NCBI GenBank assembly: GCA_963281155.1
Contig: CAUJLY010000005.1
Coordinates: forward strand, 868,001-932,000
From: Rhabditophanes sp. KR3021
Lineage: Eukaryota > Nematoda > Chromadorea > Rhabditida > Alloionematidae
DNA length: 64,000 nt
Reading direction: 5' to 3'
Shown here: positions 47,474-58,313 of the stretch, in pieces
Position numbering within the stretch: position 1 is the stretch's first letter
How the letters are laid out: every line of letters begins with the position of its first letter
Translations under genes and position numbers: made by a program
Notes under the pieces: model-generated
The model's input: only the letters and a program-made list of their open reading frames with translations
Databases searched by the model: none
Told to the model about the DNA's origin: nothing

Positions 47474-49273
47474 TTATGAATTATTAGTTATTTGGATCCC
47501 ATACCTTGATAATGTTTTTGTATCAATTCCAGATGGAGCATTTGTCAAGTGACATTTGCCTTCTTTACTTTTAGGGAAGGCAATAACTTCTCTAATAGAT
47601 TCAGACGAATCACCATTGCTGGCAAGCAGCGACACAAACCTATCCAAGCCAATTGCAAATCCACCGTGAGGAGGTGCTCCTGCAGCTAAGGCATCTAATA
47701 AATGAGTAATTTCAGAGCAGTCTTCCTTTAGAATATTGTTAAAGACGTGCCTTTGAAGAGTAGCGTCGTGAATTCGGATGCTCCCACCTCCTACTTCCAT
47801 TCCGTTTATCACAAGATCATAGTGAAGCCCTTTTATTGAATGCAAGAGTTTTGAATCCCCGAGATTTTGAAGATCTTCTGGTCTAGGAGCAGTGAAGGGA
47901 TGATGAGTAGATGTCCAATTGACGCCATCTTCACTTTCAAACAGAGGAAAGTCTACAACCCATAAGCACTTAAACACATTCTTCATAGGCTTCGTCAAGA
48001 TGCTTCCAAGATGATTTCTCAATTGACCAAGAGTCCACTGAACATGTTCTATTTTGTCTGACCATGCCATCACTACCACATCTTCTCCATCTAATTTAAG
48101 TGATTTGATGAGTTCTTCCTTTGTGTTTTTAAACTCGGCATTCCCCTTAAACCAATTGTCATCCTTCATACTGAACATTACGAAATTACAGCAACTCCCA
48201 TTAACCCTCATTATCTTCTCCCATTTCTTCTTATCAGACTTTTTGAATGAAGAGGCAACTCCTTTGCCAACAAAACATTCCATTTCCCTGGCTCTCAGCA
48301 AATGCCTGACCGATTCAGGAACCCCCTCGAGCATCCATGGTATTCTTAAGTCAGGCTTGTCGCTTCCATACTTTTTCATTACCTCCTCGAATGACCTCGT
48401 CTCCAGATTTTTACCCGGATTAAAAGCCTTTAGTTCCTCTGGCCACGATGCTTCCACCAGCTCTTCAATCAACTTCATAACCTTTTCCTGAGTAGTAAAA
48501 GACAACTCCAGGTCGACTTGCGTGAATTCAGGTTGGCGGTCTTGCTTAGCTCCTTCATCTCTATAGCATCTTGCAATTTGGAAATACTTGTCGATGCCAC
48601 CCACCATAAGCAATTGTTTAAATTGTTGAGGGCTTTGCGGCAGACTATAGAACTTTCCTTTGTTCTCACCACCTGCTGGCACTATAAATTCGTTGGCACC
48701 TCCTGGCGTTCTCCTGAACAAGGTGGGGGTTTCCACGTCAATAAAACCAGCCTCTTCTACTAGAAACCTCCGCATCTTGTGTACCACTTCTGACCTCATC
48801 CGCAAATTTCTTTGCATTTTCGGTGACCGGAGATCCAAGTAGCGATGCTGCATTCTTAGCAATTCGCTGCTTTCATTTTTGGGATTGAGCGGCAATGTTG
48901 AGGTGACTTGATTAAGAATGCCAATCTTTTCAATCTCGACCTCAATATCTCCAGTTGTCATTTGCGTACTCCTATCTTCCCCACGATCCTTAACAACTCC
49001 TTCAACCTCAATACAAGACTCCAGAAACAGTGATTTGATCATTTTCGTACTACCAACATCCGTTTCTTTGACCTTTAATTGTGTAGTTCCATAAGCATCT
49101 CTCAGCACAATAAATTTATTCATCCTTTTAAAGTTGACCCATCCATACAATTTAACATTCTTTCCAACATCACAGCTTCTTAGCTCCCCACAATTATGCG
49201 TTCGCAGCGTATAGCTGTTAACTCCATTCCCACTATTTGTAGTTGAAGAAAGTCTCCTTAATATCCGCAGCAT
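47474..49273 (-). CDS. dars-2: Mitochondrial aspartyl-tRNA synthetase
   Basis: An intronless gene of 599 residues. The N-terminus (MLRILRRLSSTTNSG) is a typical mitochondrial presequence. An OB-fold anticodon-binding domain follows (about 20-135; VKLYGWVNFKRM, FIVLRDAYGTTQLKV), then the class II catalytic core: LDLRSPKMQRNLRMRS, motif 2 FQIARCYRDEGAKQDRQPEF, a bacterial-type GAD insertion (about 290-420), and motif 3 GGFAIGLDRFVSLL. The bacterial-type architecture identifies it as DARS2 rather than the cytosolic enzyme. It charges mitochondrial tRNA(Asp). The ATG is preceded by TTTATTAG plus one base, a possible trans-splice acceptor. The gene is divergent from the NDUFA1 gene across only 167 bp. 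Confidence 0.95.
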   Translation of the reverse strand: MLRILRRLSSTTNSGNGVNSYTLRTHNCGELRSCDVGKNVKLYGWVNFKRMNKFIVLRDAYGTTQLKVKETDVGSTKMIKSLFLESCIEVEGVVKDRGEDRSTQMTTGDIEVEIEKIGILNQVTSTLPLNPKNESSELLRMQHRYLDLRSPKMQRNLRMRSEVVHKMRRFLVEEAGFIDVETPTLFRRTPGGANEFIVPAGGENKGKFYSLPQSPQQFKQLLMVGGIDKYFQIARCYRDEGAKQDRQPEFTQVDLELSFTTQEKVMKLIEELVEASWPEELKAFNPGKNLETRSFEEVMKKYGSDKPDLRIPWMLEGVPESVRHLLRAREMECFVGKGVASSFKKSDKKKWEKIMRVNGSCCNFVMFSMKDDNWFKGNAEFKNTKEELIKSLKLDGEDVVVMAWSDKIEHVQWTLGQLRNHLGSILTKPMKNVFKCLWVVDFPLFESEDGVNWTSTHHPFTAPRPEDLQNLGDSKLLHSIKGLHYDLVINGMEVGGGSIRIHDATLQRHVFNNILKEDCSEITHLLDALAAGAPPHGGFAIGLDRFVSLLASNGDSSESIREVIAFPKSKEGKCHLTNAPSGIDTKTLSRYGIQITNNS

Positions 49274-49440
49274 TCTAATAAATTAAGCTAAACACAAGAA
49301 TAAATTTCGAAATTGGGAACCTAATGTACTCCTACCACGAAAATGTCATCTCTCCAATCTTCACCAAACTTACAACAAACTATCAACTAATCTAGCCCAA
49401 TTTCGTCGAACTTTACTAATTAGCTGTTTGTAGGACGAGA
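49274..49440. promoter_or_regulatory. Compact bidirectional 5' region of dars-2 and NDUFA1
   Basis: 167 bp separate the two start codons. Both genes encode mitochondrial proteins, so a shared bidirectional promoter is plausible. An acceptor-like TTTGTAG lies just before the NDUFA1 ATG. No defined element was recognised. Confidence 0.5.
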
Positions 49441-49691
49441 ATGTGGTTTGAACAAATTTATTCGGGAATTATCACTACTGGATTTGTTGCCGGAGCTCTT
49501 TATATGAGTTATCCATTCAACAAGATTGATGTTGGACGTGCTTTCAGAAGAAATTATGGAACTAGAGATAGGTAAGTTTGTACTAAATTTAAAAGCAAAT
49601 TAAATATTTTAGAATCCACAACTCAAAACGTGACCACAGACTTACTGGAAACCAATACGTCATCTCTGGATTGGAGTCAATCAAAAGCTAG
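49441..49691 (+). CDS. Complex I subunit NDUFA1 (MWFE)
   Basis: Two small exons (49441..49571, 49613..49691) joined by a 41-nt intron encode 69 residues. The protein begins MWFEQIYSGIITTGFVAGAL, carrying the MWFE start that names this subunit, with one N-terminal transmembrane helix (about 5-25). The basic tail ends QYVISGLESIKS, matching the YYVSKGLE-type end of animal NDUFA1 proteins, and the length agrees with the family (about 70 residues). MWFE is an accessory subunit of NADH:ubiquinone oxidoreductase in the inner mitochondrial membrane, needed for assembly of the membrane arm. CTGTTTGTAG seven bases before the ATG is a likely trans-splice acceptor. Confidence 0.9.
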
Positions 49692-50233
49692 GTACAATCT
49701 GTTATAGTTTATTTTGTCCAGTTGTGATTCTAAATAAATTGATTTAAAATCAACAAACACAAAATAATCTTTACAATAAAAATTAGTTCTATTTCAACAA
49801 ATTTATCATATGCCTTTAAGAGACAAATGTATATTTCTTTCTTTTTATGATCAAATAACAATAAAATTATACATTTGGATATAAATCACTGTGTTTTATT
49901 GATATCAGCACAAAACTACTTTTAGTTTGATTATTCATCGCGAAGGATATTATGTTGTTCTCGATAAACAATCTTTTAGCTAATTTGCAAAAACTTGTAG
50001 CTTGAATCAAACTATCCTCAACAAGTCAGAATTATGGATGATTTCATGAATAAACATACTTCATTTGTATATACTAAAACCAATGAGTGTCGTTTATATA
50101 CCACGATCCTATATGCACATTCATGAAAGCATTGGCCTAAATTTTTGTGTATTATTTATTACATTAAGAGTTTATTGTGTGTGCTTTGCTCTTCTCTGCC
50201 TTTTTTATACTTTGATTCAGTTGTTGTGTGTAT
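49692..50233. other. Intergenic region
   Basis: About 540 bp of AT-rich sequence between NDUFA1 and the decaying secreted-protein gene. AATAAA within about 45 nt of the NDUFA1 stop (around 49734) may be its polyadenylation signal. Nothing else was seen. Confidence 0.5.
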
Positions 50234-51069
50234 ATGATTTATAAGTTACTGATATTGATTTCCGTTTGTCAACACGACGTTATGCAATGCCTTTATGAAA
50301 GTGTAATTGAGTATTCACTTCTTTTGTATGACTATGAACACACATACTCCAGGACATCATTCTACAAACGAAATATTCTGATGTTTAACCACAAACAACT
50401 TCAAGATCTAAATGAGGTAACAAATTTATTAAATAACTTCAAAAAGATCATTGGTCCTGCGGAAGTTTTTTTATTGAAACTCATTCTGCGAACACTCAAT
50501 CATCTAGCCTTTTGTCACCAAAAACACCTTCATTCAACCCATTCAACAAGCCAACAATAAATGTTTTGCCATCTACAAGGAAGGTCGTTTCTTTCCATCC
50601 AAAAATGGCAATGTTACCAAGTGTCCTCGATTAAATTTTGGTTCAAATCAAAAAGTTGTTTGTTTGGTAGCTGGAACGGAACATCTCATCACTCTGATAC
50701 ATGTTAGTAAGAAAGAAAGTTCAAGTGTGATTACTTTGGGTTGTCAAGAATACTTAACCATTGCAAATGAAGGTTACAAATTATGTTTCAATGAATTTCG
50801 TCGTCAAAAAATTAGATAACAAATAAGTGAAAAGTGAATTTCTCGAACAGTTTGCATGGACGCAAAAGTTCCCTTTTATCTAAACTTTTTGGTACTAAAA
50901 TTGAACAAACGAAAGGCAATTCCATTAAATTTTCTTCATTGGGTTTAAGTACAGCTTTTCAATTTAACCACCCTAAGTAAGTAGGCGCAAAGAATTTATT
51001 TGATTTTTTTATTCTTCATTCAAGTAATATTAATGATGATGAATATTTTATGGTTTCGTCTCACAAATA
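50234..51069 (+). pseudogene. Decaying gene for an unrecognised secreted protein
   Basis: Exon 1 starts MIYKLLILISVCQHDVMQC, a plausible signal peptide, and ends DLNE at about 50416. A 91-nt GTAACA...CATCTAG intron joins it in phase to exon 2, which reads PFVTKNTFIQPIQQANNKC through KVVCLVAGTEHLITLIHVS to LCFNEFRRQKIR, then a TAA at about 50817. Just beyond, in another frame, protein-like sequence resumes (VNFSNSLHGRKSSLLSKLF to AFQFNHP). A clean GTAAGT...TTCAAG intron leads to a last exon with INDDEYFMVSSHK and a stop. The protein therefore either ends at the TAA (about 160 residues) or the gene has a stop plus a frame change and is decaying. The family is not recognised. Confidence 0.45.
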
Positions 51070-52666
51070 GTTGAGTATTAATAAACTGATGGAAAAAATA
51101 ATTGGATGTCGGAAAATGTTTAATGGAGGATTAATGGCTTTGATAAGTCGGACACGGAGACGTACATGAAATAAATTACCCAGAAGGATACAATTTTCCT
51201 TTGCGAAATGGGAGCTTTTGCTCAAAAATAAATGTCGATTATCTGAATATTAGTAGAATTGCTAAATAAAATGGCGTTGTATTGTTAACAAAGTTTAATG
51301 CATAGTATTTTGATGTTGAAATTGTGCGTAGAAGGCACTTTGCATTTATCGAAATATTAAAATAAATTAATGTTAAAATTTAAGATGTTTGAGTATCTTT
51401 TGTGAAACGTTTGATAGAATTAGATTGGTCTATTCTTTAGAGTTATTTATACAGATGAATTATTGAGATTAAAATATGAATTGAAACCCGTTGCATTTGG
51501 TCTCCAACATTCAGTGTCAACAATGATGCCATGTTGAAAAGCCCATTCTAATTCCAATTATTTAATCTAATCAAATGTCTAACTTCCTCATCGCATATCT
51601 CATCATCAGTAAGTTGAACTCGAAATATGACAAAATTACGACTAGTTTCATTAACTAAAATTTTTTGATCATGTGCAGAGTTGTGTGTGTCTCTCCATCA
51701 TAATTTTTTGGTCATTTATTTAGGGATAACGTTTAGGTAGTATATTTTTAAATCAAAAAAAGGTATCTCGTATTTATTTTTATTATATCATGCGCCACAA
51801 CATCAATTTATAGTAGATACCATACGATTCATTATGACATTCTTTTATATAAAGCATGATTATTTAAAGATGGACTTTGCGCAGCCTGACAAATAAATAT
51901 TTCAACCCCCAAACGAAGACAAAAATTTGCCTAATTACAGAAGTCACCTTGGAATGCGATTTTAACGCTAAATATTATTAGATGATACATATCTTCTTTA
52001 ATCAATACACATTAAAGGGTAAATTAATCTATTTTTATCACACAAATTAATAAGATGAAAAAAGACAATTAATTAGAGAAAAAATTTATTGAAAAGTTTT
52101 GTTTTTTATGATGAACTGCATAGAATAGATAGACATCCTATAACAATGCCAAATACGAGTCTCATATTTAATTAGATTTATTTTTATTATTAAAATGAAC
52201 AAGATTTAAGTATGTTAAAAATAGACTATTACATATACTTGATCAGAATCACTTTTAATATTATGTACATATTCAAATAAACAATTAAACTTTTTCTTAT
52301 TCTTAATTAGGAGAAATAGAGAGAGTACTTTTTAAAGACGAGAGAGAGATTGTAGAGACCAATAACAAATTGTTTTTTGTTTTACTTTCTTTTATGGGTT
52401 CCTTTTGATACAAAAGTCCGAGTTTGAGTTTGAAGGCAAAATAGATAGATATTTACTTTCTTTTAGAAGTTTTTTGTTTCTGGGTAGTGGTGGTTTAAGA
52501 ATCGAACACCAATTAGCAGGTCATTCTTATTTTGTTTGTATAGTTAAGCACCATAGGGCTTCACGATTCTTCTTTTATTTACATTTGTATACTTGAAATG
52601 ATACGTTTTTTTGAAACCAAGGCTGGATACAAAAATTCCATAATAACCTTTGATCAGTTTCTATAC
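51070..52666. other. Intergenic region, nothing recognised
   Basis: About 1.6 kb, AT-rich. A 63-codon plus-strand frame at 52405-52596 has no features. No RNA gene was recognised. It ends at the 3' end of the minus-strand Cys-rich protein gene. Confidence 0.5.
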
Positions 52667-53447
52667 TTATGGAGATTCCTTAAAACCAACTGTTTTAACC
52701 ATCTCTTCCACGAATTCAGAACTACACTCACAACAAATAGTGCAAACCATTCCTGTCTTGTATCCCTTGTCTGAGGTACATGAATTCATAGCTACAAATG
52801 TTTGAGTACATGTTTCACCCACATTCGAGGGTGAAGTTCTTTTGAAAGGGGTTTGTGAAGCAGACATGATATCTTCAGCGAATGGACCGTCACATCCAAT
52901 CATTTCACATTTGGGTTTCTTTATTCTGTCAAATGAGGCGCCTTTTAGGAAGAAGGCAGCTGGATTTGTGATGGGTTCAGTTGCTACTGTCTTGGCCTTT
53001 GCGGTTTGTTCAAAGTTTGAGGTAAAGGAGTCTTTGAATTGAGGGAAACCATCGGGAAAGGCTTTGTCGTTTGAAGATGGAGAATTGTCTTGCTCCATTA
53101 CAGGAAAACCAATAGCAAAGGCATCTTCGGTGTTTTTACTATCGCCGACTTGTTCAGCATTTTCAGGCAACATTGCTGAGGACTCGATGAATCTAAAATT
53201 GGACATATCATCATCGTGTCCACTAACTTCTGGCTCAGTAGCAATACTTTTTTCTTGTGGACGAACAAAACCCGAATTCGGTGAATAATATAAGTCTAAA
53301 GAAAAAGCGATGAAAAAAATTCCTCAAGATGAAATATTTACCTTGTTGATCCCCTGACTTATCCATAAAAGGTTTAATACTAGGTGCTGCATAAATAATA
53401 GTTGAGATCAAAGTAGCAAGGAGCAATGTACCAACAAAATTAAACAT
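52667..53447 (-). CDS. Secreted cysteine-rich protein, unknown function
   Basis: Two exons (53342..53447, 52667..53295) with a 46-nt intron in matching phase give 244 residues. Exon 1 encodes a clear signal peptide (MFNFVGTLLLATLISTIIYA, cleavage likely near AAP) and a short linker. The middle is acidic and Ser/Phe-rich (repeated FP, FPVM, FPDGFPQF). The C-terminal third holds at least eight cysteines in two clusters: KCEMIGCDGPFA, then GETCTQTFVAMNSC and GMVCTICCECSSEFVEEM. Paired CICCEC spacing suggests a disulfide-rich fold. I do not recognise the family. The complete splice structure, signal peptide and higher-GC codons support a real gene. Confidence 0.7.
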
Positions 53448-54545
53448 TCTTTATATTAATTTTTATTTGTGATGGTGTGGTAATAATAGAATATAATTAT
53501 CTAAGAATAACCAAAGTATTCTATCTTGAAATATTGCCTGTAGTCCTTTATATAGCCTATGTTAGGGGAAGATGTTGATGAACCATGTACCGAATTGCTT
53601 CAACGCTTTCTCCGCCTTACCCCTACTTTTTTTACCCCACTCAACACTCAACTATCTATTCTTTGTCAACATTTTTGGTGGGTACTGCTGCTGTTGATAG
53701 TATGTCGCGAGCGCCTTCGCCATCACCAAACTTCTTTTGGATCACGAATCCCACCTTTTTCTTGTATACTACTTATTTTGTTGTCAATTGGGAGAAGATA
53801 ACAAACAAGTGTTTTTTGTTCGTCTTACCATCTTTTTACTATAATATACAACACACACGAGATGATTGCGCCTTCCAAACGCATTCATCAACGGGCACCA
53901 TCTCATCCACACAAAGTTGAATTTATATATTTTTACATATATTAAAATTTTTCTCCATACATCACCATTTTTTCGATTCATTCCAATTTTGGATCAAAGA
54001 CACTTATTGCCACAACACACCAAATTAATATAATAAATTGTTTCAAAGTTGATTAGAAAAAGTTTTGGGTTGAGTTGGTATAAAAAGAAGGGTAGTGATG
54101 ATGTGACGGTACTATAATATTTTATAAATAAAGATTTATTTGCATGTTAGTTTGGAATGGTTTTTGTCGTTGACAAGAATGTTTGTTGCTTAATTAGACT
54201 GAATAGCCTTGTTAATTATTCGTAACAAGCCACAATTCAATTAGAAGTACTTTAATTTCCTCAAGTAATGGTAGTGTGTATGAGTAATGTTGATGTTATG
54301 TCGTAGTTGCCTTAATTGCCGACTTTAATTGATAACAATCCACAACAAAAAAGCTCCCACAACCCTTTTTACATTTCAAATGACGGTAGAAAAATGTTCG
54401 GAATTCGCATTATTAAAAATATTGATAATTAGTAGTTAACCATAAAAACCCTCTTATTAACGACATCAATGTTCCTAATTATTTGCCAAACAACCATGCA
54501 ATGAACACATCCCAACTGTGATAACTGTAATCAACATTCCTGTTC

Positions 54546-54563
54546 ATAATAATAATAATAATT
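54546..54563. repeat. (ATA)n microsatellite
   Basis: About six ATA units in a row, followed by a T-run. Simple-sequence repeat in non-coding DNA. Confidence 0.7.
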
Positions 54564-55068
54564 TTTCTCAATATGATATGTGTCATCCTGAAGTCACGTA
54601 CCTGCTGCCACAATAACTTTCTTAAAATATCATTTGTCATGTCCATTTTTAGATATTACAACAACACCCTAAAAAGGTAACAGATGAAGGTTTCTCAATT
54701 GTTCATAACAAAATAATAATAATTTTTCGTGATATTATCTGTCACCATTATGATTGAGTATTTGTTTGTTTTAGAGATCGTTTTCATCACATGGCTTTTT
54801 GATTTAAATATACTTTTGATACTTATTGTTTAGGTCAAATTTATTTTGTTCATTCTGAATATGTGAGCAGAGGTGACATCAATTTTGTTTATCTTAGGGT
54901 AAGTGTTTTTTGAGTTTATCACACATAAGCCATCATATTTTACTTCCCAATAACATTATATTTAATTAGATAAGACACACACAAGCGGAGTGCGTCTCTT
55001 TTCATCCAAAGGGCAATCGCTTTTCCATTTCCATTTAATATTACCAGAAAAAGTGTTAATGTAGTATC

Positions 55069-55090
55069 AATTAATTTAATTAATTAATTT
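55069..55090. repeat. (TTAA)n-like simple repeat
   Basis: Imperfect AATT/TTAA tandem tract in non-coding DNA, largely self-complementary. Confidence 0.6.
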
Positions 55091-56597
55091 GTTTGTACCT
55101 CATCAACTATCCCAAAAGGGGTTCTAGAGATAGAAAGAAACGACTACTTTATACAAATTAACTATACAACAAAACCAATAAAAAAATCTTTTTTAACTTC
55201 ACTAAATAAATATATGATATAATTTTTTTTGTCAAGTGATTGATGGTGAACAAAATATATTCAAACAATATAAATTCAAAGACCTGGCGCCAGACATTTG
55301 TTGCGATTTCACAAAACTAACTATTTTTAATATCACAAAAAATTATCTTGTAGTTGGCAAACTTTTTGTCACAAGTTTAGTCATGTGTGTTGGTAATTAA
55401 TTTGAATTTTATTAACTTTTAAACAACCAGAATCACACAACTGTGCCGTACACTAGTGATGGATCTCTTGACAAAGGTTGATGAAAGTATACGTTATTTT
55501 AAACTAAAGATACTTATAACTGATACCAAACATAGTTACAAGTGATTTTTGGTCTTATTCCCCGAAAAGCCATAACACATCCATTCACATCACTCACACC
55601 ATAATCTAATTAACATCAAACAAACAATAATTGAGCATCAAAAAAATTGATACATCACCAAAAAATTACTTCCCCGTTCCTTCTTTTAATTCAAATTACC
55701 AACTATTCACTACCCCCATCATCATGTAACTTATATAGACTGGTATCAAAACTTCTTCATTTGTTGTTTTGTAACAACATAAAAGAGCATATAAAATTGT
55801 GTCTTTCTTTTTAAAGCTACTTAAAAAGAATTCGAAAAGGGTTTATAGTTTTGAATTAAATTTTGTTACATGATTAAACAAATTTCATTACCACCTTTTA
55901 TCCTTCTTATCAAGAGAGTGCACCTTCAATAAGGCAAAAAACAAAGTATATGCACACCTAGATATATAAGAAATAATAAACTTTTAATGAATTTCATCCA
56001 AAACTATTTTAGGAATTTATCAAATTCTACCACAACAGTTTATTGAGGCAACTGAAAGACACATCAACATTAACCCTTTACAACAAATTTCATTTATTCA
56101 AAAAAGGAAAACGTCACCATCTCCGAACAATCAATGCACCCACCATAAAAAGCTCCACTTTTCATAGAAATTTACATACATAGACTCAAGCTTATTAACA
56201 TTAATTATCCTGAGCAAAGCTATTGGTTTGATGGGCAATCTTATGACATAGTCACGGTACCTTTTCCTTAATTTGGATCACATCTAAGAAAGTGACAAGG
56301 AAGTAACAATTATTTTACCGGAATTGACATTTGATTAACAGTTGCCTGATATAACTGTCAAGGTGAGAGAGAAATGGTTAGGAAATGAAACTAATTTGGT
56401 GTTTTTTACAATTAATTAAGTAGGGCTTCAAATTTTGGTGGACTTTGGGAGTACCTGATGTTAAGATTTTATGGGATAAATAATTTGTGAATAATTGATT
56501 TGCTGCACATAAATTTGGTTCATGCCATCTTTATGAAATGCACAAAGGTTTATAGCAAAAATGTAGACTATATTTTAAAGCAAATTAATCTACTACA

Positions 56598-57715
56598 ATG
56601 GCAAAAAATACAGGGATTCTTTGTAGAAGAAAAAATCGAGGTTATAGTGAATTATTAATCTCCATCTTCTTTTCATCATCTATTTTTTCAAGGAATGTTT
56701 CATCTACTGAAACTCAACTAACTCATAATCAAAAGTTTGAATATATTTGCGGTTGTTTCCTAGGTGGTGATTTGAATGGATTTTGTTTAATTCACAATAG
56801 AAAGTATTTTATCATATAATTTAAAGATGATCGCAAGGATGGCCATGTCATTAGTAGACACATTTCTTCAGGAAATGAAGTTATTTTTGCTAGTAGTTTA
56901 AGATCAATAAAAGAAACTTGAATTGAGTCTATTCTACGAACAAATTGCTCTAATTAGTCTTATTGAGAAATGATTTATTACAAAGAACATATTCTGTCCA
57001 TAAAATATCAAGGAAAATCCCAAAAATAACCGCATCTCGAATTCACTTAACATCCAGTATCTTATTCAAGGCAATTTATGTATTAGTTACGATTAGTACT
57101 TAAAAATGTCAAGTGCCATTCATGTAGTTGACATTTTAGTTGTAGCATTTATCCAAGCAATGGAAACATTTTCTCCAAACAACACTTTGATTTGAGTTTC
57201 TCACCTAATGTAGTACCAATAAATCAAATATGGTGTGACTTAATTACGCATTATGTGGAAGAACATTTAGTCTTGATTAATCCAATTCATTCTTCTTCGT
57301 CCAATTGACAGTGCATCCATCTAGGTAAACATTGTTGAATTGTATCACCAATCAGATTTGTTGCAACAAATTGCAGCTTCTGAGAAAACATGATCCGTTG
57401 CTTATTGCAAGGCAGCTGATGCTTATTTTATGGATGCTGCTGTGGATCTGAATTACCTTATTACAAAATTAATTAAGCAAATTGTCGAACTAGCAATTGG
57501 AGCCAACATTGATGGTTGATCAAGCCGGTTGGAGATGATTCACTTGGCGATCAAATATAGTAGATTATGTGGTTTTGTCCCTAAATCATTTAGATATTCT
57601 TATATAAATGTTATTACTAATATTTTCACCTGCTTTCTTTTGATTCATTCTAAATCGTTTGTTCCCAGAATACCATTCCATATTATTTGCAGTCTATCAA
57701 ATATATTGTAAGACA
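56598..57715 (+). pseudogene. Probable old remnant of an unidentified coding region
   Basis: Protein-like stretches appear in successive plus-strand frames, separated by stops and shifts. They include EYICGCFLGGDLNGFC, DDRKDGHVISRHISSGNE (after a stop at 56817), SFSPNVVPINQIWCDLITHY near 57190-57270, AYCKAADAYFMDAAVDLNYL near 57400-57460, and SRLEMIHLAIKYSRLCGF near 57525-57570. Order and strand are consistent, but at least four interruptions are visible and no intron set repairs them. I cannot name the family. Confidence that it was once coding is moderate; the limits are approximate. Confidence 0.35.
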
Positions 57716-58313
57716 GAGATATGTATTCAAAAACGTCACTTAATTGAATAATTTAAGAAATCTTGCATTGTCTAAAATGTTGAAATGAAAGAGATGAATT
57801 ACACACAAGTTTCAAGATCTCACAATATAATTAAATTTTAGATTCCCACACACAAAAAGTACAGGAAAAAAGTCTTTATTGCTTTCATTTGGTAAAGAAT
57901 TTTTTCATTTGTTCATTTTGCATTGGCTAAATTTTGTAATATTACTTTATACTGACTAAAGTCTTTACAATTACACTCTGTTAAAATCTTGATAATTGCA
58001 CTTATATTTTGGTCTTTATATTAGGACAAAATTTATTTGAAAGTCTTTATTACTACAAATCTATTAAAATATAATAATTACAAGGAAGTCTCATATAATA
58101 ATTTCGCACAGTACAAAAATATCACAAAAATATAGATGGCAAAAGACATAATAACATACTATTTGATGGGAATATTTTTTATAAACAAATAAAATATTTA
58201 GAAAAAAAGTTTTGTTAGCTTGACGACTATTGACAGGGGACTGATGTTCGGCAGTATAAAAATCAAGATTTACCAGGAGTGAAAATGAAAATAAATAAAC
58301 TTCTCAATTGAAA
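57716..58313. other. Intergenic region, nothing recognised
   Basis: About 600 bp of AT-rich sequence. AAG/GTCTTTAT-like words recur (57870-58050), without a clear repeat unit. No gene was seen. Confidence 0.45.

Larger units (their letters stand above)
53448..56597. other. Long intergenic region
   Basis: About 3.1 kb. Immediately upstream of the Cys-rich gene, 53559-53920 has overlapping plus-strand frames of 80 and 111 codons in two registers within a C-rich patch; neither has recognisable features. The remainder is AT-rich and unusually C/A-biased on the plus strand, with short simple repeats. No gene is called. Confidence 0.45.

Noticed and set aside
53559..53920. Overlapping 80- and 111-codon plus-strand ORFs upstream of the Cys-rich gene
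   Set aside because: Two registers are open at once in a C-rich patch and neither peptide has recognisable features; more likely promoter-proximal composition than a gene.
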